NCBI GenBank assembly: GCA_001939945.1
Contig: MOEB01000005.1
Coordinates: 111,993 to 175,992 of the forward strand
Origin: Aerophototrophica crusticola
GTDB taxonomy: Bacteria; Pseudomonadota; Alphaproteobacteria; Azospirillales; Azospirillaceae
DNA: 64,000 bases
Direction of reading: 5' to 3'
A program made the translations under genes and the position numbers. Shown here piece by piece: positions 9,252 through 19,186 of this stretch. The notes under the pieces were generated by a model. The model was not told the origin of the DNA and made no database searches. It saw nothing but the letters and a program-made list of their open reading frames with translations. Within the stretch, counting starts at the first letter, position 1, and every line of letters starts with the position of its first letter.

Positions 9252-10637
9252 TCACCGCATCCGGTTCCGCCACTCCTTGTACAGACGCTCGGCCTCGTCG
9301 GACCCGGCCAGGATCTCGATCACGCGCAGGCTGTTGAACATCTGCCGCTGGGCCTCGGGCGCCAGGCCGTCGCGGGTGCGGGGGCCGGTGCGGAGCAGGG
9401 TCTCCGTCTGGGCTTCCAGTTGCTTGCGCACGGCGTTGATCTTGGCCCCCACCTCCTTCTGGATGCCCAGATGGGGCGCCAGCTTGGAGGAGCGGCGCAG
9501 CGCCAGGGCCAGCTGCTCCGCCTTCTTCATGTTGCTGTCGTCGATGGGCAGGCTGCCGTCAGCGGTGAACAGGGTGCCCACCAGGGTGCGGTCCAGGTCG
9601 GCCACCACATTGCGCACGACGAAGCTGCCGATCTCCGCCCGGGCGCCCTGGACCTTCTGGCTCATCTCCTTGTCGCGCAGGGACATGACCGTGTCGTTGA
9701 CGGAGTTCAGGCCTTCCGTCAGCCGCTCTGCCGTGGCCGCCAGGCTGTCCGGGTCGTTGTCCCCGCCCTCCGGCATGGCCCGCTCGAAGTCGGCGGTCTG
9801 GCGCAGCAGGTTGCCGACCACATAGCCCGACATCTCCTTGGTCAGGGCCTCCTTCTCCTGCGCGGCACCGCCCAGGCGCAAATCGGCCAGCAGCTTCAGC
9901 AGGTCACCCGGCCGCTTCATGCGGGAGGTCAGCACCAGCAGGGCCGGCGTGGTCTTGCGGGCGTCCTCCTGCCCCAGCCGGACCAGGGTCTGGCGGATCA
10001 CGTCCACATGGGATTCCGCCAACTGGCCGATGGGCTTTTCCGGCAGGGCGGCCTTCAGCGCCTCCAGCTCCGGCCCGATCTCGATGGCCTGGCGCAGCGT
10101 GTCGAGCTGGCGCAGCACGTCGTCGTCCCGGCCGAACAGGCCCACCTTCAGCTTCAGGTTGGCGTGGCAGTCCGCCACCAGGGCGGCCAGTGCCACCCCA
10201 CCCTCCACCCACAGGGCCTCACAGGCCTTGGCCTGGGCGGCGCGGTCGCGGGGGTCGGCCAGGGTCAGCCCGGCTTGCGCCGCCGCCACGGTGGCCGGGT
10301 TCAGCCGTTCCTTCAGCGCCTTCCAGCAGGGGCCCAGGCTGGTGCGGCAGACGCGGTTCAGCTTGCGGGAATAGCTGCCGGGGTCGTCCAGCAGGTCCTC
10401 CGCCGGGCGGAAGAACAGGCGGGACAGGGAGGGCCGGCGCGGCGGGCGCAACTCCACCAGCCGCGGGCGCAGCGTATCGAAGGCGGCGCGGATGTCCGGG
10501 TGGTCGCCCACCTGCTCCAGCAGGCTGTAGATCTTCAGGAACTTCGGGTCGGGCAGGCGGGTGGCGTCGGCGGCCAGGGCCGACCATTCCTCGCCGAGGC
10601 TCGACTTGCCGGTGCCGGGGGCGCTGCGGTCGTTCAT
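9252..10637 (-). CDS. Unrecognised helical protein, second gene of a two-gene operon
   Basis: A 461-residue protein of unknown family. I place the start at the ATG at 10637, 11 bases after the stop of the upstream gene, rather than 250 bases earlier inside that gene. It is predicted soluble, with no signal peptide or membrane segment, and is rich in charged helices. There is a basic, proline-containing segment near residues 65-80 (LRPPRRPSLSRLFFRP), a Cys-containing patch (LNRVCRTSLGPCWKALKERL), and a long helical C-terminal half. Tight spacing with the next entry suggests the two proteins act together. No enzyme motif is visible. Confidence 0.7.
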   Translation of the reverse strand: MNDRSAPGTGKSSLGEEWSALAADATRLPDPKFLKIYSLLEQVGDHPDIRAAFDTLRPRLVELRPPRRPSLSRLFFRPAEDLLDDPGSYSRKLNRVCRTSLGPCWKALKERLNPATVAAAQAGLTLADPRDRAAQAKACEALWVEGGVALAALVADCHANLKLKVGLFGRDDDVLRQLDTLRQAIEIGPELEALKAALPEKPIGQLAESHVDVIRQTLVRLGQEDARKTTPALLVLTSRMKRPGDLLKLLADLRLGGAAQEKEALTKEMSGYVVGNLLRQTADFERAMPEGGDNDPDSLAATAERLTEGLNSVNDTVMSLRDKEMSQKVQGARAEIGSFVVRNVVADLDRTLVGTLFTADGSLPIDDSNMKKAEQLALALRRSSKLAPHLGIQKEVGAKINAVRKQLEAQTETLLRTGPRTRDGLAPEAQRQMFNSLRVIEILAGSDEAERLYKEWRNRMR

Positions 10638-10648
10638 GCCTGCCCCCC

Positions 10649-11800
10649 TCACGCCGCTACCGATTTCAGGGCTTCGATCCGCATCACCGCGTCCATGTCC
10701 AGGCTGCCGGTGCGCCAATCCTCGTTCACCCGCACCCAGCGGCGCTGCACCTTGGCGATGGCGTCCATGTCCAGGGCGTCGGAGGCCCAGGTCACCTCCT
10801 CCCGCGGCAGCACGGGCACCAGGCGGGAGATGTCGGTCATGGTGGCCTGCTGCGTTTCCTGCGGCTTGTCGGCCACCGATTCCCACAGGGTGACCAGGAA
10901 GTCCCAGCCGTCCAGCAGCCAGGAGACGCGGGACACCTGTTCCACGATGGCGCCGCGCAGCCTGGGCTCGTCATGCACGATCTGCTTCGGGTCGGCACAG
11001 GCCTTGTCCAGCAGGGTGATGCGCTGCTTCGCCAGGGTCAGGGTGTGCAGCCCCACCTGCGCCACATAGCGGCCCAGCAGGGCCACGTCGCTGGGGTCCA
11101 GGTCGGACCAGCGCTCCACGGCCTGGCAGAACTTGGCCAGGCGGTTGTTCAAGGCCCGCAGGCGGCCGGGCTGGGGCGACTGGGGCAGGCCCACCGGGGC
11201 CACGGCGATGCCCAGCGTCTCCACCCGGTTGGTCATCTCGTCCGCGGAGATGCCCACCTGCGCCGCCACCTTGCCCAGGGCGCGCCGGGCCAGGTTCTGC
11301 GACTGCTCCGCCGTCATGCCCGGGCGCATCAGGTCCTGCGCCCCGATGCCCACCAGCTTCAGCAGCTCCGTCACCAGCACGAACTGGGTCAGCACCAGGT
11401 AATGCTGGTCCTGCTCGATGGCCTTGGCGGCGGCATTGGCCGCGTCCGGCCCGCAGACGCCGCTGGCCTGCACCGTCAGGGAGGCCTGGCGCACCTGCTC
11501 CGGCGACTGCCCCTCCAGCGTGCCCAGTTCCTCCAGCAGCAGCCGGTCATGCAGGGTGATGGTCATGATGGAGGACAGGCTTTTCGTGGGCACCACATAG
11601 ATACCCTTGCCGCCGGTGAAGTTGGGCAGCAGGAACTCGAACCGCTCGTTGCTGTCCAGCCGCAGCCGCGCTTGGCTCAGCAGCGGCGTGGTGAAGGGCA
11701 CGGCGATCCCCCGCTCCGCGAAGGTGGCGGGCACGAACTCGTCGGCCTTGATGCCGATCGGCCTGCCCTGTGCCCCACCGCCCTGTTCATCACTCGACAT
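10649..11800 (-). CDS. Unrecognised soluble protein, first gene of a two-gene operon
   Basis: A 383-residue protein of unknown family, ATG at 11800. The N-terminal 90 residues look like a compact alpha/beta domain (RFEFLLPNFTGGKGIYVVPT, then SLSSIMTITLHDRLLLEELG). The remainder is mostly alpha-helical, with many Leu/Ala/Gln-rich helices and a C-terminal segment repeating a SLDMDAVM / ALDMDAIA motif. No signal peptide, membrane segment or catalytic signature is seen. It is the promoter-proximal member of the pair and is divergent from thioredoxin. I do not recognise it and assign no function. Confidence 0.7.
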   Translation of the reverse strand: MSSDEQGGGAQGRPIGIKADEFVPATFAERGIAVPFTTPLLSQARLRLDSNERFEFLLPNFTGGKGIYVVPTKSLSSIMTITLHDRLLLEELGTLEGQSPEQVRQASLTVQASGVCGPDAANAAAKAIEQDQHYLVLTQFVLVTELLKLVGIGAQDLMRPGMTAEQSQNLARRALGKVAAQVGISADEMTNRVETLGIAVAPVGLPQSPQPGRLRALNNRLAKFCQAVERWSDLDPSDVALLGRYVAQVGLHTLTLAKQRITLLDKACADPKQIVHDEPRLRGAIVEQVSRVSWLLDGWDFLVTLWESVADKPQETQQATMTDISRLVPVLPREEVTWASDALDMDAIAKVQRRWVRVNEDWRTGSLDMDAVMRIEALKSVAA

Positions 11801-12009
11801 GCACGCCGCCTAAGCCGTCCGCCTTAGCCCGAAGGGGTGTAGTGTAGCGAAGTTCCGCCGCGACGGAACCGTACATCTGTGGGGCGGGTTTCCCGCAGGG
11901 CTGACGCGCGCCGGGCGCCGGCTTGACCCACGGGGGTGGCGGTGCCTACATTCCCCCCGAGGCAGCCGCGCCATCGCGGTGAACAAGCTACTAGATTTGG
12001 GGGTTCCCA

Positions 12010-12336
12010 ATGGCTGGATCCACGACTTCTGTGACGGATGCGAGCTTCGAGGCCGATGTGCTGAAGGCCGAGGGCCCGGTCCTGGTGGACTTCTGGGCGG
12101 AGTGGTGCGGCCCCTGCAAGATGATCGCCCCCGCCCTGGATGAGATCGCGCAGGAACTGGGCGGCAAGCTGACCGTCGCCAAGGTCAACATCGACGAGAA
12201 CCCGATGACCCCGGGCAAGTACGGCGTCCGCGGCATCCCCACCCTGATGCTGTTCAAGGACGGCCAGGTCGCCGCCACCAAGATCGGCGCCCTGCCGAAG
12301 CAGGCGCTGAAGAGCTGGGTGAACGAGAACATCTGA
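12010..12336 (+). CDS. trxA: Thioredoxin
   Basis: A 108-residue cytoplasmic thioredoxin with the active site WCGPC (Cys33, Cys36), the conserved [10 protein letters not shown] context, and the cis-proline segment [12 protein letters not shown]. It reduces protein disulfides using electrons from thioredoxin reductase. Length is exactly that of the classic TrxA. The ATG at 12010 follows a GGGGG tract 6 bases upstream. The gene is monocistronic, divergent from the unknown two-gene operon, with its own 209-base upstream region. Confidence 0.97.
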   Translation: MAGSTTSVTDASFEADVLKAEGPVLVDFWAEWCGPCKMIAPALDEIAQELGGKLTVAKVNIDENPMTPGKYGVRGIPTLMLFKDGQVAATKIGALPKQALKSWVNENI

Positions 12337-12356
12337 CCCGCCCGCCCACCTATGGC

Positions 12357-12379
12357 GCCCCCTTCCAGGCGGAGGGGGC
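12357..12379 (+). terminator. Possible trxA terminator hairpin
   Basis: GCCCCCT and AGGGGGC form a 7-base stem around a 9-base loop, 21 bases past the trxA stop. There is no T tract, so it could be only a weak or Rho-assisted terminator. Confidence 0.35.
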
Positions 12380-12422
12380 CGGGCCCTTGGCCGCAGGCCG
12401 TGGAAGCCGGTCCTGATCCCGA

Positions 12423-12440
12423 AGCGTGTTGACACACGCT
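12423..12440. repeat. Short palindrome AGCGTGT-tgac-ACACGCT
   Basis: A perfect 7-base stem with a TTGAC-like centre, followed by CCGCCGG. The same outer word (AGCGTG.../...CACGCTCCGGCGG) begins the elements at 19187 and 63047, so this is probably a fragment of that repeat family. Confidence 0.5.
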
Positions 12441-12468
12441 CCGCCGGCACGACCCGCACAAATGAGAA

Positions 12469-12490
12469 GGGGCCCGGTCGCCCGGGCCCC
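12469..12490 (-). terminator. Terminator hairpin of the molybdenum oxidoreductase operon
   Basis: On the minus strand GGGGCCCGG and CCGGGCCCC form a 9-base stem with a 4-base loop, followed by TTCTCATTT. It lies 29 bases past the end of the large-subunit gene, a normal place for intrinsic termination. Confidence 0.6.
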
Positions 12491-12519
12491 CTCCCTGCTT
12501 CCCCGATACCAACCAGCCG

Positions 12520-14754
12520 TCAGACGATCCCCGCCTTGGCGAACGGCAGGTCGCGCAGCGGCTTGCCGGTGGCCTTCAGCACGGCGTTGGCCACGGCCGG
12601 GGCCGCCGTGGGCACGCCGGGTTCGCCCACGCCGGTCGGGCGTTCCTGGGACGGGACGATGTGCACCTCCACCGCGGGCATGTCGCTGTAGCGCAGCGGC
12701 TCGAACGTGTCGAAGTTGGCTTGGTCCACCAGCCCGTCGGTCAGGGTCACCTGGCCGCGCAGGGCGTGGCCGATGCCCCAGCCGGCGCCGCCTTCCATCT
12801 GCGCCCGGATGTTGTCCGGGTTGACGGCGATGCCGCAGTCTACGGCGCAGACCACCCGGTCCACCTTGATGCGGCCGTCCTTGACGCTGACCTCCGCCAC
12901 ATGGGCGACATAGCTGTTGAAGCTCTTGTGCACGGCCACGCCGCGGGCCTTGCCGGCCGGCAGGGGCGTGCCCCAGCCCGCCTTCTCCGCCGCCAGCTTC
13001 AGCACGTTGGCCAGCTTCGGGTGGTCCTTCAGCATGGCCAGGCGGTATTCCACCGGGTCCTTGCCGGCGGCCAGCGCCAGCTCGTCGATGAAGGCTTCCT
13101 TGGCATAGGCGGTGTGGGTGTGGCCCACGGAGCGCCACCAGAGGGTCGTCACCGGCGAGGTGCCCATCTGGTAGTCCACGGCCAGGTTCGGCACCGCGTA
13201 TTCCATGTCGGCGGCACCCTCCACGGCGGTGGCGTCCACCCCGTCCTTCAGCATCATGGCGGCGAAGGGCGTGCCGGCCATGAAGGACTGGCCGACGATG
13301 GTCTGGTCCCAGGCGACGATGTTGCCGTCCTTGTCCAGGCCGGCCTTGACCCGGTGCACGAACAGGGGCCGGTACATGCCGCCCTTGATGTCGTCCTCGC
13401 GGGTCCAGACCAGGTGGATGGGGGGCGTGCCCTTGGCCTTGTAGGCCTGGGCGACCAGCGCCGCCTCCGCCATGTAGTCGGCGTTGGGGGTGGCGCGGCG
13501 GCCGAAGCTGCCGCCGGCCCAGACGGTGTTGATCTTCACCTGTTCCGGCTTGCAGCCCAGGATGGCGGCCACGGTGGGCTGCTCGATCCCCTGGAACTGG
13601 GACCCGGCCCAGAACTCCGCCCCGCCGTCCTTGGTCAGTTGGACGACGCAGTTCAGCGGCTCCATCGGCGCGTGGGCCAGGTAGGGGAAGGTGTATTCCG
13701 CCTCCACCACCTTCGCGGCGCCCTTGAAGGCGGCGGCCACGTCGCCCTTGCGGGCGGCCTTGGCGCCGGGCTTGCGGGCCAGGTCCCGGTATTCCGCCAG
13801 GATCTGGGCGCTGCCGCGCTTTTCCGCCTTGCTGTCGTCCCAGGTGATCTTCAGGGCGTCGCGACCCTTCATGGCGGCCCAGGTGTTCTTGGCCAGCACG
13901 GCCACGCCCACGGGCGTGCGCACCACGTCCACCACGCCGGGCACGGCCCGGGCGGCCTTGTCGTCCACCGACGCGACGGTGCCGCCGAAGCGGGGGCTGC
14001 GGGCCATCACCGCCGTCAACTGGCCGGGGCGGCGGATGTCCATGGCGAACACCGCGGTGCCGTCGGTCTTGCTGACATGGTCCAGGCGGTGAAGCTTCCC
14101 GTCGCCGATCAGCACGTACTTGGACGGGTCCTTCAGCGCCACCTTCTGGGGCACGGGCTGCTTGGACGCGGCCTCCGCCAACTGGCCGAAGCTGGCGGAC
14201 TTGCCCGACTTGGCGTGGCTGACCACGCCCTTGGCCACGGTGATTTCCCCGGCCGGGACCTTCCACTGCGCCGCGGCGGCGGCCACCAGCATGGCGCGGG
14301 CGGCGGCACCCGCCATGCGCAGCTCGTCCCAGCTGTTGGCCACGGCGGTGGAGCCGCCGGTGCCCTGCAGGCCGAAGAAGTGGTTGGGGTAGAGCTTGCT
14401 GTCGGCGGGGGCGAAGTCGCTGCGGACCTGGGCCCAGTCGGCGTCCAGCTCCTCCGCCACGATGGTGGACAAGCCGGTGGCGATGCCCTGGCCCTTGTCC
14501 AGATGCTTGATCAGCACGGTGACCGTGTTGTCCGGCGCGATGCGGACGAACAGGTTGGGGCGCGGGTCGGGCGGGCCCACCACGGCGGGCACGGCCGGGC
14601 CGGCGGCGAAGGCCTCCCCGGGCAAATGGGCAGCCACCACAAGGGCGCCGCCGATGCCGGCGGCCCCCAGCAGGAAACCGCGGCGGGACGGGGTGGCGGG
14701 GCCGGCCGCGGCGGTGGCCGGGGCGGCGGATTCCAGGATGCGGCGGTGCAGCAT
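12520..14754 (-). CDS. iorB: Molybdopterin-binding large subunit of an isoquinoline 1-oxidoreductase-like enzyme
   Basis: A 744-residue xanthine-oxidase-family subunit of the IorB type. Residues 24-50 carry a twin-arginine signal ([15 protein letters not shown]), so the folded, cofactor-loaded enzyme should be exported to the periplasm, where IorAB-type enzymes pass electrons to cytochromes. Molybdenum-site regions include [18 protein letters not shown] and the C-terminal [13 protein letters not shown] that supplies the catalytic Glu. The start lies 3 bases after the iron-sulfur subunit's stop, so the two are translationally coupled. No cytochrome subunit and no XdhC-like maturation factor lies nearby. 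The true substrate may be an aldehyde or N-heterocycle. Confidence 0.9.
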   Translation of the reverse strand: MLHRRILESAAPATAAAGPATPSRRGFLLGAAGIGGALVVAAHLPGEAFAAGPAVPAVVGPPDPRPNLFVRIAPDNTVTVLIKHLDKGQGIATGLSTIVAEELDADWAQVRSDFAPADSKLYPNHFFGLQGTGGSTAVANSWDELRMAGAAARAMLVAAAAAQWKVPAGEITVAKGVVSHAKSGKSASFGQLAEAASKQPVPQKVALKDPSKYVLIGDGKLHRLDHVSKTDGTAVFAMDIRRPGQLTAVMARSPRFGGTVASVDDKAARAVPGVVDVVRTPVGVAVLAKNTWAAMKGRDALKITWDDSKAEKRGSAQILAEYRDLARKPGAKAARKGDVAAAFKGAAKVVEAEYTFPYLAHAPMEPLNCVVQLTKDGGAEFWAGSQFQGIEQPTVAAILGCKPEQVKINTVWAGGSFGRRATPNADYMAEAALVAQAYKAKGTPPIHLVWTREDDIKGGMYRPLFVHRVKAGLDKDGNIVAWDQTIVGQSFMAGTPFAAMMLKDGVDATAVEGAADMEYAVPNLAVDYQMGTSPVTTLWWRSVGHTHTAYAKEAFIDELALAAGKDPVEYRLAMLKDHPKLANVLKLAAEKAGWGTPLPAGKARGVAVHKSFNSYVAHVAEVSVKDGRIKVDRVVCAVDCGIAVNPDNIRAQMEGGAGWGIGHALRGQVTLTDGLVDQANFDTFEPLRYSDMPAVEVHIVPSQERPTGVGEPGVPTAAPAVANAVLKATGKPLRDLPFAKAGIV

Positions 14755-14757
14755 GGG

Positions 14758-15216
14758 TCAGGCCTTCAGGGTCTGGGCGGCGTCCTTGATGGCCGCCTTG
14801 ATGCGGACATAGGTGGCGCAGCGGCACACATTGCCGTCCATGGCCGCCTCGATGTCGCCGTCGCTGGGGTCGGGCGTCTGGCTCAGCAGCGAGACGGCGG
14901 CCATGATCTGGCCGGACTGGCAATAGCCGCACTGGGCCACGTCCAGCTTCTGCCAGGCGCCCTGCACGGCCTTGGCCACCTTGCCCTGGATGCCCTCGAT
15001 GGTGGTGATCTTGGCGCCCTGCGCGTCGGCCGCCGAAAGCTGGCATGACCGGGTGGGCTGCCCGTCCACATGCACGGTGCAGGCCCCGCACAGGGCTTGG
15101 CCGCAACCGAACTTGGTGCCGGTCATGTCCAGCTCGTCCCGCAGGACCCAGAGCAAGGGCATGTCGGCGGGGACGTCCACCTTCCGCTCCTGCCCGTTGA
15201 TGTTCAACGTGACCAT
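14758..15216 (-). CDS. iorA: [2Fe-2S] small subunit of an isoquinoline 1-oxidoreductase-like enzyme
   Basis: A 152-residue protein with two iron-sulfur motifs. The plant-ferredoxin-type cluster uses Cys38, Cys43, Cys46 and Cys58 (FGCGQALCGAC). The second, helical-domain cluster uses Cys96, Cys99, Cys131 and Cys133 (CGYCQSGQ and CRC). It carries electrons from the molybdenum centre in the large subunit. It has no signal of its own and is presumably exported with IorB through the Tat pathway. ATG at 15216, first gene of the operon. Confidence 0.93.
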   Translation of the reverse strand: MVTLNINGQERKVDVPADMPLLWVLRDELDMTGTKFGCGQALCGACTVHVDGQPTRSCQLSAADAQGAKITTIEGIQGKVAKAVQGAWQKLDVAQCGYCQSGQIMAAVSLLSQTPDPSDGDIEAAMDGNVCRCATYVRIKAAIKDAAQTLKA

Positions 15217-15450
15217 GTCCCGTATCCCTTCTTCCCCGAACCGGTGGCAGGGGCCTTCCCCACCCCTTGCCGTTCCTTCTTGTGACCCGCCACTGTGCCC
15301 CGGCGGATATGTGCCCGTCTTTCAAATTTTGACCTTGGCCCCATGGGGCGGGGCCTGATGTGGCCTGCCCCGGGCACGGCCATTGCCGCCTGCAAGTGTC
15401 ATCGCCTACACTCCGCCTGCGTGTTTTGTTCGTAAGCGGCGGAGGCAGGG

Positions 15451-16986
15451 TTGGCGGCGCGGGTGTCGACGGTGGCGTTCCAGGGCATCGGCGTGCTGGA
15501 CATCGACTGCCAGGTGCAGATGACGGGCGGCCCCGTGACCATCATGGTGGTGGGCCTGCCGGACAAGGCGGTGGGGGAAAGCCGGGAGCGGGTGCGGGCC
15601 GCCCTGCACGCCCTGGGCATCTCCATGCCGCCGCAGCGGCTGATCGTGAACCTGGCCCCGGCGGACGTGATGAAGGAGGGGTCGCACTTCGACCTGCCCA
15701 TCGCCCTGTCGCTGCTGGTGCTGATGGGCGTGCTGCCGGGGGAGGAGCTGGACCGGTTCTATGCCTTGGGGGAGCTGGGGCTGGACGGCAGCATCATCCC
15801 CGTGGCGGGGGTGCTGCCCGCCGCCATCAACGCCGCCGCCAACGACAAGGGCCTGATCTGCCCGGCCCCGTGCGGGGGTGAGGCCGCCTGGGCGGGGGAC
15901 GAGCTGGAAATCCTGGCCGCCCCCACCCTGCTGTCCCTGGTGAACCACTTCAAGGGCACGCAAATCCTGGCCCGGCCGGAACGGCGGATGGAGCTGCTGG
16001 AGGACGGCGCCTCACCCAAGGACCTGCGCGACGTGAAGGGGCAGGAGACGGCGAAGCGGGCGCTGGAGGTGGCGGCCTGCGGCAACCACAACCTTCTGAT
16101 GCTCGGCCCCCCAGGGTCGGGCAAGTCCATGCTGGCCTCCCGCCTGCCCGGCCTGCTGCCGCCCCTGGACCCGACGGAGGCGCTGGAGGTCTCCATGATC
16201 CACAGCATCGCCGGCAATTTGGAGGGCGGGCGCCTGATCCGCAAGCGGCCCTACCGGGAGGTGCACCACAGCGCCACCCTGGCCGCCATGGTGGGCGGGG
16301 GCACAAGGGCCAAGCCGGGGGAGATCAGCCTGGCCCACCAAGGCGTCCTGTTCCTGGATGAGCTGCCGGAGTTCGCCCGCGGCACGCTGGAGGCGTTGCG
16401 CCAACCGCTGGAGACGGGCAAGGCCACCATTAGCCGGGCCAATGCCCACGTCACTTACCCCGCCCGGTTCCAGCTCGTCGCCGCCATGAACCCCTGCCGC
16501 TGCGGCCACATGGACGACCCGTCGCTGGCCTGCTCCCGCGTGCCGAAATGCGCGCAGGAGTACCAGTCCAAGATCAGCGGCCCCCTGTTCGACCGCATCG
16601 ACCTGCATGTGGACGTGCCCGCCGTCACCGCCGCGGACCTGTCCCTGCCCCCGCCGCGGGAGGGCACGGCGGAGGTGGCGGCCCGGGTGGGGCAGGTGCG
16701 GGCCCTGCAGCAGGAACGCTATGCCGGCCTGGCCCGGAAGGGAAGCCCGGTTGTCCGCACCAACGCGGAGGCGGACGGGGAGCTGTTGGAGCATGTGGCC
16801 GGGCCGGACGCCCAGGGCCGCAACCTGCTGACGGAGGCGGCGGAGCGGCTGAAGCTGTCGGCCCGCGGCTACCACCGGGTGCTGCGCGTGGCCCGCACCC
16901 TGGCCGACATGGAAGGCAGCGCCCCCGTACGCCGCATCCATGTGGCGGAGGCCCTGGGCTACCGCCGTATCGCGCCGGGGCGGTAG
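15451..16986 (+). CDS. comM: YifB/ComM-family Mg-chelatase-like AAA+ ATPase
   Basis: A 511-residue protein. Residues 1-160 are the ChlI-type Lon-protease-like domain (ARVSTVAFQGIGVLDID). The AAA+ module has Walker A GPPGSGKSMLASRL and Walker B LFLDELPEF, and a Cys cluster follows (PCRCGHMDDPSLACSR). The C-terminal lid domain completes the family architecture at normal length. ComM is a helicase promoting branch migration during natural transformation in Gram-negative bacteria. The start is the TTG at 15451 behind GGAGGCAGGG, which lines up with family N-termini. Confidence 0.93.
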   Translation: MAARVSTVAFQGIGVLDIDCQVQMTGGPVTIMVVGLPDKAVGESRERVRAALHALGISMPPQRLIVNLAPADVMKEGSHFDLPIALSLLVLMGVLPGEELDRFYALGELGLDGSIIPVAGVLPAAINAAANDKGLICPAPCGGEAAWAGDELEILAAPTLLSLVNHFKGTQILARPERRMELLEDGASPKDLRDVKGQETAKRALEVAACGNHNLLMLGPPGSGKSMLASRLPGLLPPLDPTEALEVSMIHSIAGNLEGGRLIRKRPYREVHHSATLAAMVGGGTRAKPGEISLAHQGVLFLDELPEFARGTLEALRQPLETGKATISRANAHVTYPARFQLVAAMNPCRCGHMDDPSLACSRVPKCAQEYQSKISGPLFDRIDLHVDVPAVTAADLSLPPPREGTAEVAARVGQVRALQQERYAGLARKGSPVVRTNAEADGELLEHVAGPDAQGRNLLTEAAERLKLSARGYHRVLRVARTLADMEGSAPVRRIHVAEALGYRRIAPGR

Positions 16987-17017
16987 GACCACAGCCTAGC
17001 CCACCGTTCCAAGCCCC

Positions 17018-18955
17018 CTACACCGCCGGTGCCAACCCCACCTGCGCCTTGGGCTGGACATGCTCCGCCGGGATGCGGAGGCGGCAGGTCAGGCCGGTCT
17101 GCGCCCAGTCCAGTTCCAGGCTGCCGCCGAGCTGGTTCTTCACGTTGGCCTGCAGCAGCAGGGAGCCGAAGCCGCTGCGGGTGGGCTTGGCGACCGGCGG
17201 GCCGCCGCTTTCCACCCAGTCGATGACCAAGCTGCCGTCGGCCTCCACCCCCCAGCGCACCAGCAGCCGGCCTTCCTTCGCCGACAGGGCGCCGTACTTG
17301 GCGGCGTTGGTGGCCAGCTCGTGGAACACCATGCCCACGGCCTGGGTGGCGTCCGGCCCCACCTCCACCGGCGGTCCCTCGGCCCGCAGGCGCCCGTCGG
17401 GGCCGCCGAACTCCCCATAGGGCGACAGCTCCTCCGCCAGCAGGTCGCGCAGGTCCGCCCCTTCCCAGCGGTTGCGGGCCAGCAGCGTGTGGGCGCGGGA
17501 CAGGGCGGAAACGCGCGCCTCCACCGCCTTGGCGAAGGCTTCCGGCGAGTCGGCGGTGATGACCCGCACCAAGGCCTGGACCACCGCCAGCACATTCTTG
17601 GCACGGTGGTCCACCTCGCGGGTCAGCAGGTTGTTGCGGGCCTCGGCGGCCTTGCGCCCGGTGATGTCCTGGTCCACGCCCACCATGCGCAGGGGCTTGC
17701 CGGCGGCGTCCCGCTCCACGATGGCGGCGGCGGAGACCCAGCGCACCGTCCCGTCCGGCCGGCAGACCCGGAACTCGGTGACGAAGGGCGCCCGCCCCTC
17801 GATCCCGGCCACCACCTCCGCCCGCACCCGGGTCTGGTCGTCCGGGTGGACGCGGCCGGTGAAGTCCTCCCCCCGCAGCCCCTTGGCATCAGGGGGGAAG
17901 CCGAACAGGACCTTGAAGGTGGGGTCGCAGGTCACGGCGTCCGTCACCAGATCGGCGTCCCACAGCATCAGTTGCCCGGCTTCCAGCGCCAGGCGCAGCC
18001 GCCGCTCGCTGGCGCTGACCGCGTCCAGCACGGCCAGCTTGGCTTCTGCCTCCCGCCGGCGGGCCAGGGCCTGGCCGATGCCCAGGGCCAGCAGCACCGC
18101 CAGCGCCAGGGCCGCCGCCCCGCCACCCACCAGGGTCAGGCGCAGGCGGCGCAGCGGCACCTCCACCACCCGGGCGGGGGCGCCCACGGCCACGGTCCAG
18201 CCGCTGGCCGGGTCGGTGCGGATGGCGGTATAGACCCGCTCCCCCTCCTGGTTCAGGGCGAAGAAGAAGTGGTCGGTGCTCTTCTCGATCTCCGCCGCCA
18301 GGGACGGGGTGGCGGGGCGGCCCACGAACTGCTCGGGCGAGACGGTGCGGCCGGCAATCACCCGGTTCGAATCGAGGACGGAGACGAGCCACCCTTCCGG
18401 CACCCGCACGCGGCCCAGGGCCTGGTTCAGGGCGGCGGGGCTGATGGTGGCGCCCAGCACCCGGCGCACCTCGCCATCACGCTCCACCGGCACGAACAGC
18501 CGGATGCCGTGCCCGCCCTTGCAGGCGCTGGGGCTCTCCACCCCCGCCACATGGACCTGCCCCGCCAGCACTTGCGGCGGCGGCGACGCCGGCTCCACCC
18601 CGCCGCCCCCGCCCGCGCGACCCGGCACGGTCAGCAAGGGGGTGCCATCCGGCCCATAGGCGGTGACCGCGCACCATTCGGCCCGGCGGTCCAGGATGTG
18701 GCGGACATGGGCCTCCACGAAGGCCGGGTTCCCCTGGCCCAGGCCGGGGGTGGTGGCCAGGGACTCCAGCGTCGCCAGGTGCCAGTCCAGCTCCGCCTCT
18801 GCCGTGCCCAGGGCGGCGCCGGCGGTTTCGCGCAGGCCGCGCTCGGCCACCGCCTGGCGCTCACGGTCGAGCATGCCCACGGCCACGCCGGTGAAGGCGA
18901 GCAGCGGCAGGGCCACGGCGGCGGCCAGCAGGGCGAAGGCTCCAGGTGTCCTCAT
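17018..18955 (-). CDS. Membrane HWE-family sensor histidine kinase with PAS domain
   Basis: A 645-residue kinase. A first membrane segment (residues 5-28) and a second near 282-305 bracket a periplasmic sensor region of about 250 residues. A PAS domain follows (LRLALEAGQLMLWDAD to ITGRKAAEA). The kinase core is the HWE/HisKA_2 type: phospho-acceptor His in REVDHRAKNVLAVVQALVRV, N box VFHELATNAAKYGALS, and GFGSLLL. HWE kinases act in light and stress signalling in alphaproteobacteria. No response regulator is adjacent, so the partner is unknown. The ATG at 18955 is chosen because the hydrophobic segment begins there; an ATG at 18973 is also possible. Confidence 0.88.
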   Translation of the reverse strand: MRTPGAFALLAAAVALPLLAFTGVAVGMLDRERQAVAERGLRETAGAALGTAEAELDWHLATLESLATTPGLGQGNPAFVEAHVRHILDRRAEWCAVTAYGPDGTPLLTVPGRAGGGGGVEPASPPPQVLAGQVHVAGVESPSACKGGHGIRLFVPVERDGEVRRVLGATISPAALNQALGRVRVPEGWLVSVLDSNRVIAGRTVSPEQFVGRPATPSLAAEIEKSTDHFFFALNQEGERVYTAIRTDPASGWTVAVGAPARVVEVPLRRLRLTLVGGGAAALALAVLLALGIGQALARRREAEAKLAVLDAVSASERRLRLALEAGQLMLWDADLVTDAVTCDPTFKVLFGFPPDAKGLRGEDFTGRVHPDDQTRVRAEVVAGIEGRAPFVTEFRVCRPDGTVRWVSAAAIVERDAAGKPLRMVGVDQDITGRKAAEARNNLLTREVDHRAKNVLAVVQALVRVITADSPEAFAKAVEARVSALSRAHTLLARNRWEGADLRDLLAEELSPYGEFGGPDGRLRAEGPPVEVGPDATQAVGMVFHELATNAAKYGALSAKEGRLLVRWGVEADGSLVIDWVESGGPPVAKPTRSGFGSLLLQANVKNQLGGSLELDWAQTGLTCRLRIPAEHVQPKAQVGLAPAV

Positions 18956-19186
18956 AGGGCCGGTGTACCCCATTCACCCAGGCGCATCCATGCCGACAAG
19001 GGCATGGGCTACCCCTTCCGGCCAGGAGGCGGACCGATGTCACGTGCCGGGCCGGTCCCGGGCGCCTGGGACCACGCGGGCAGGCCGCTCAGCCATTGTC
19101 ACAGGCCTGGGCGATGGGAACCCGCGCTGCCCGGCCGTCAGCAGCTTTTCCGCGGGACCAGGCACGGCCTTCGCGAAAATCGCTAG

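Noticed and set aside
10638..10886. Longer N-terminus (83 residues) for the gene at 9252
   Set aside because: The extension would overlap the upstream gene out of frame and is Gly/Arg/His-rich shadow sequence.
12350..15325. A 991-residue open frame across the molybdenum oxidoreductase operon
   Set aside because: Arg/Gly/His-rich shadow of two clear genes on the same strand in another frame.
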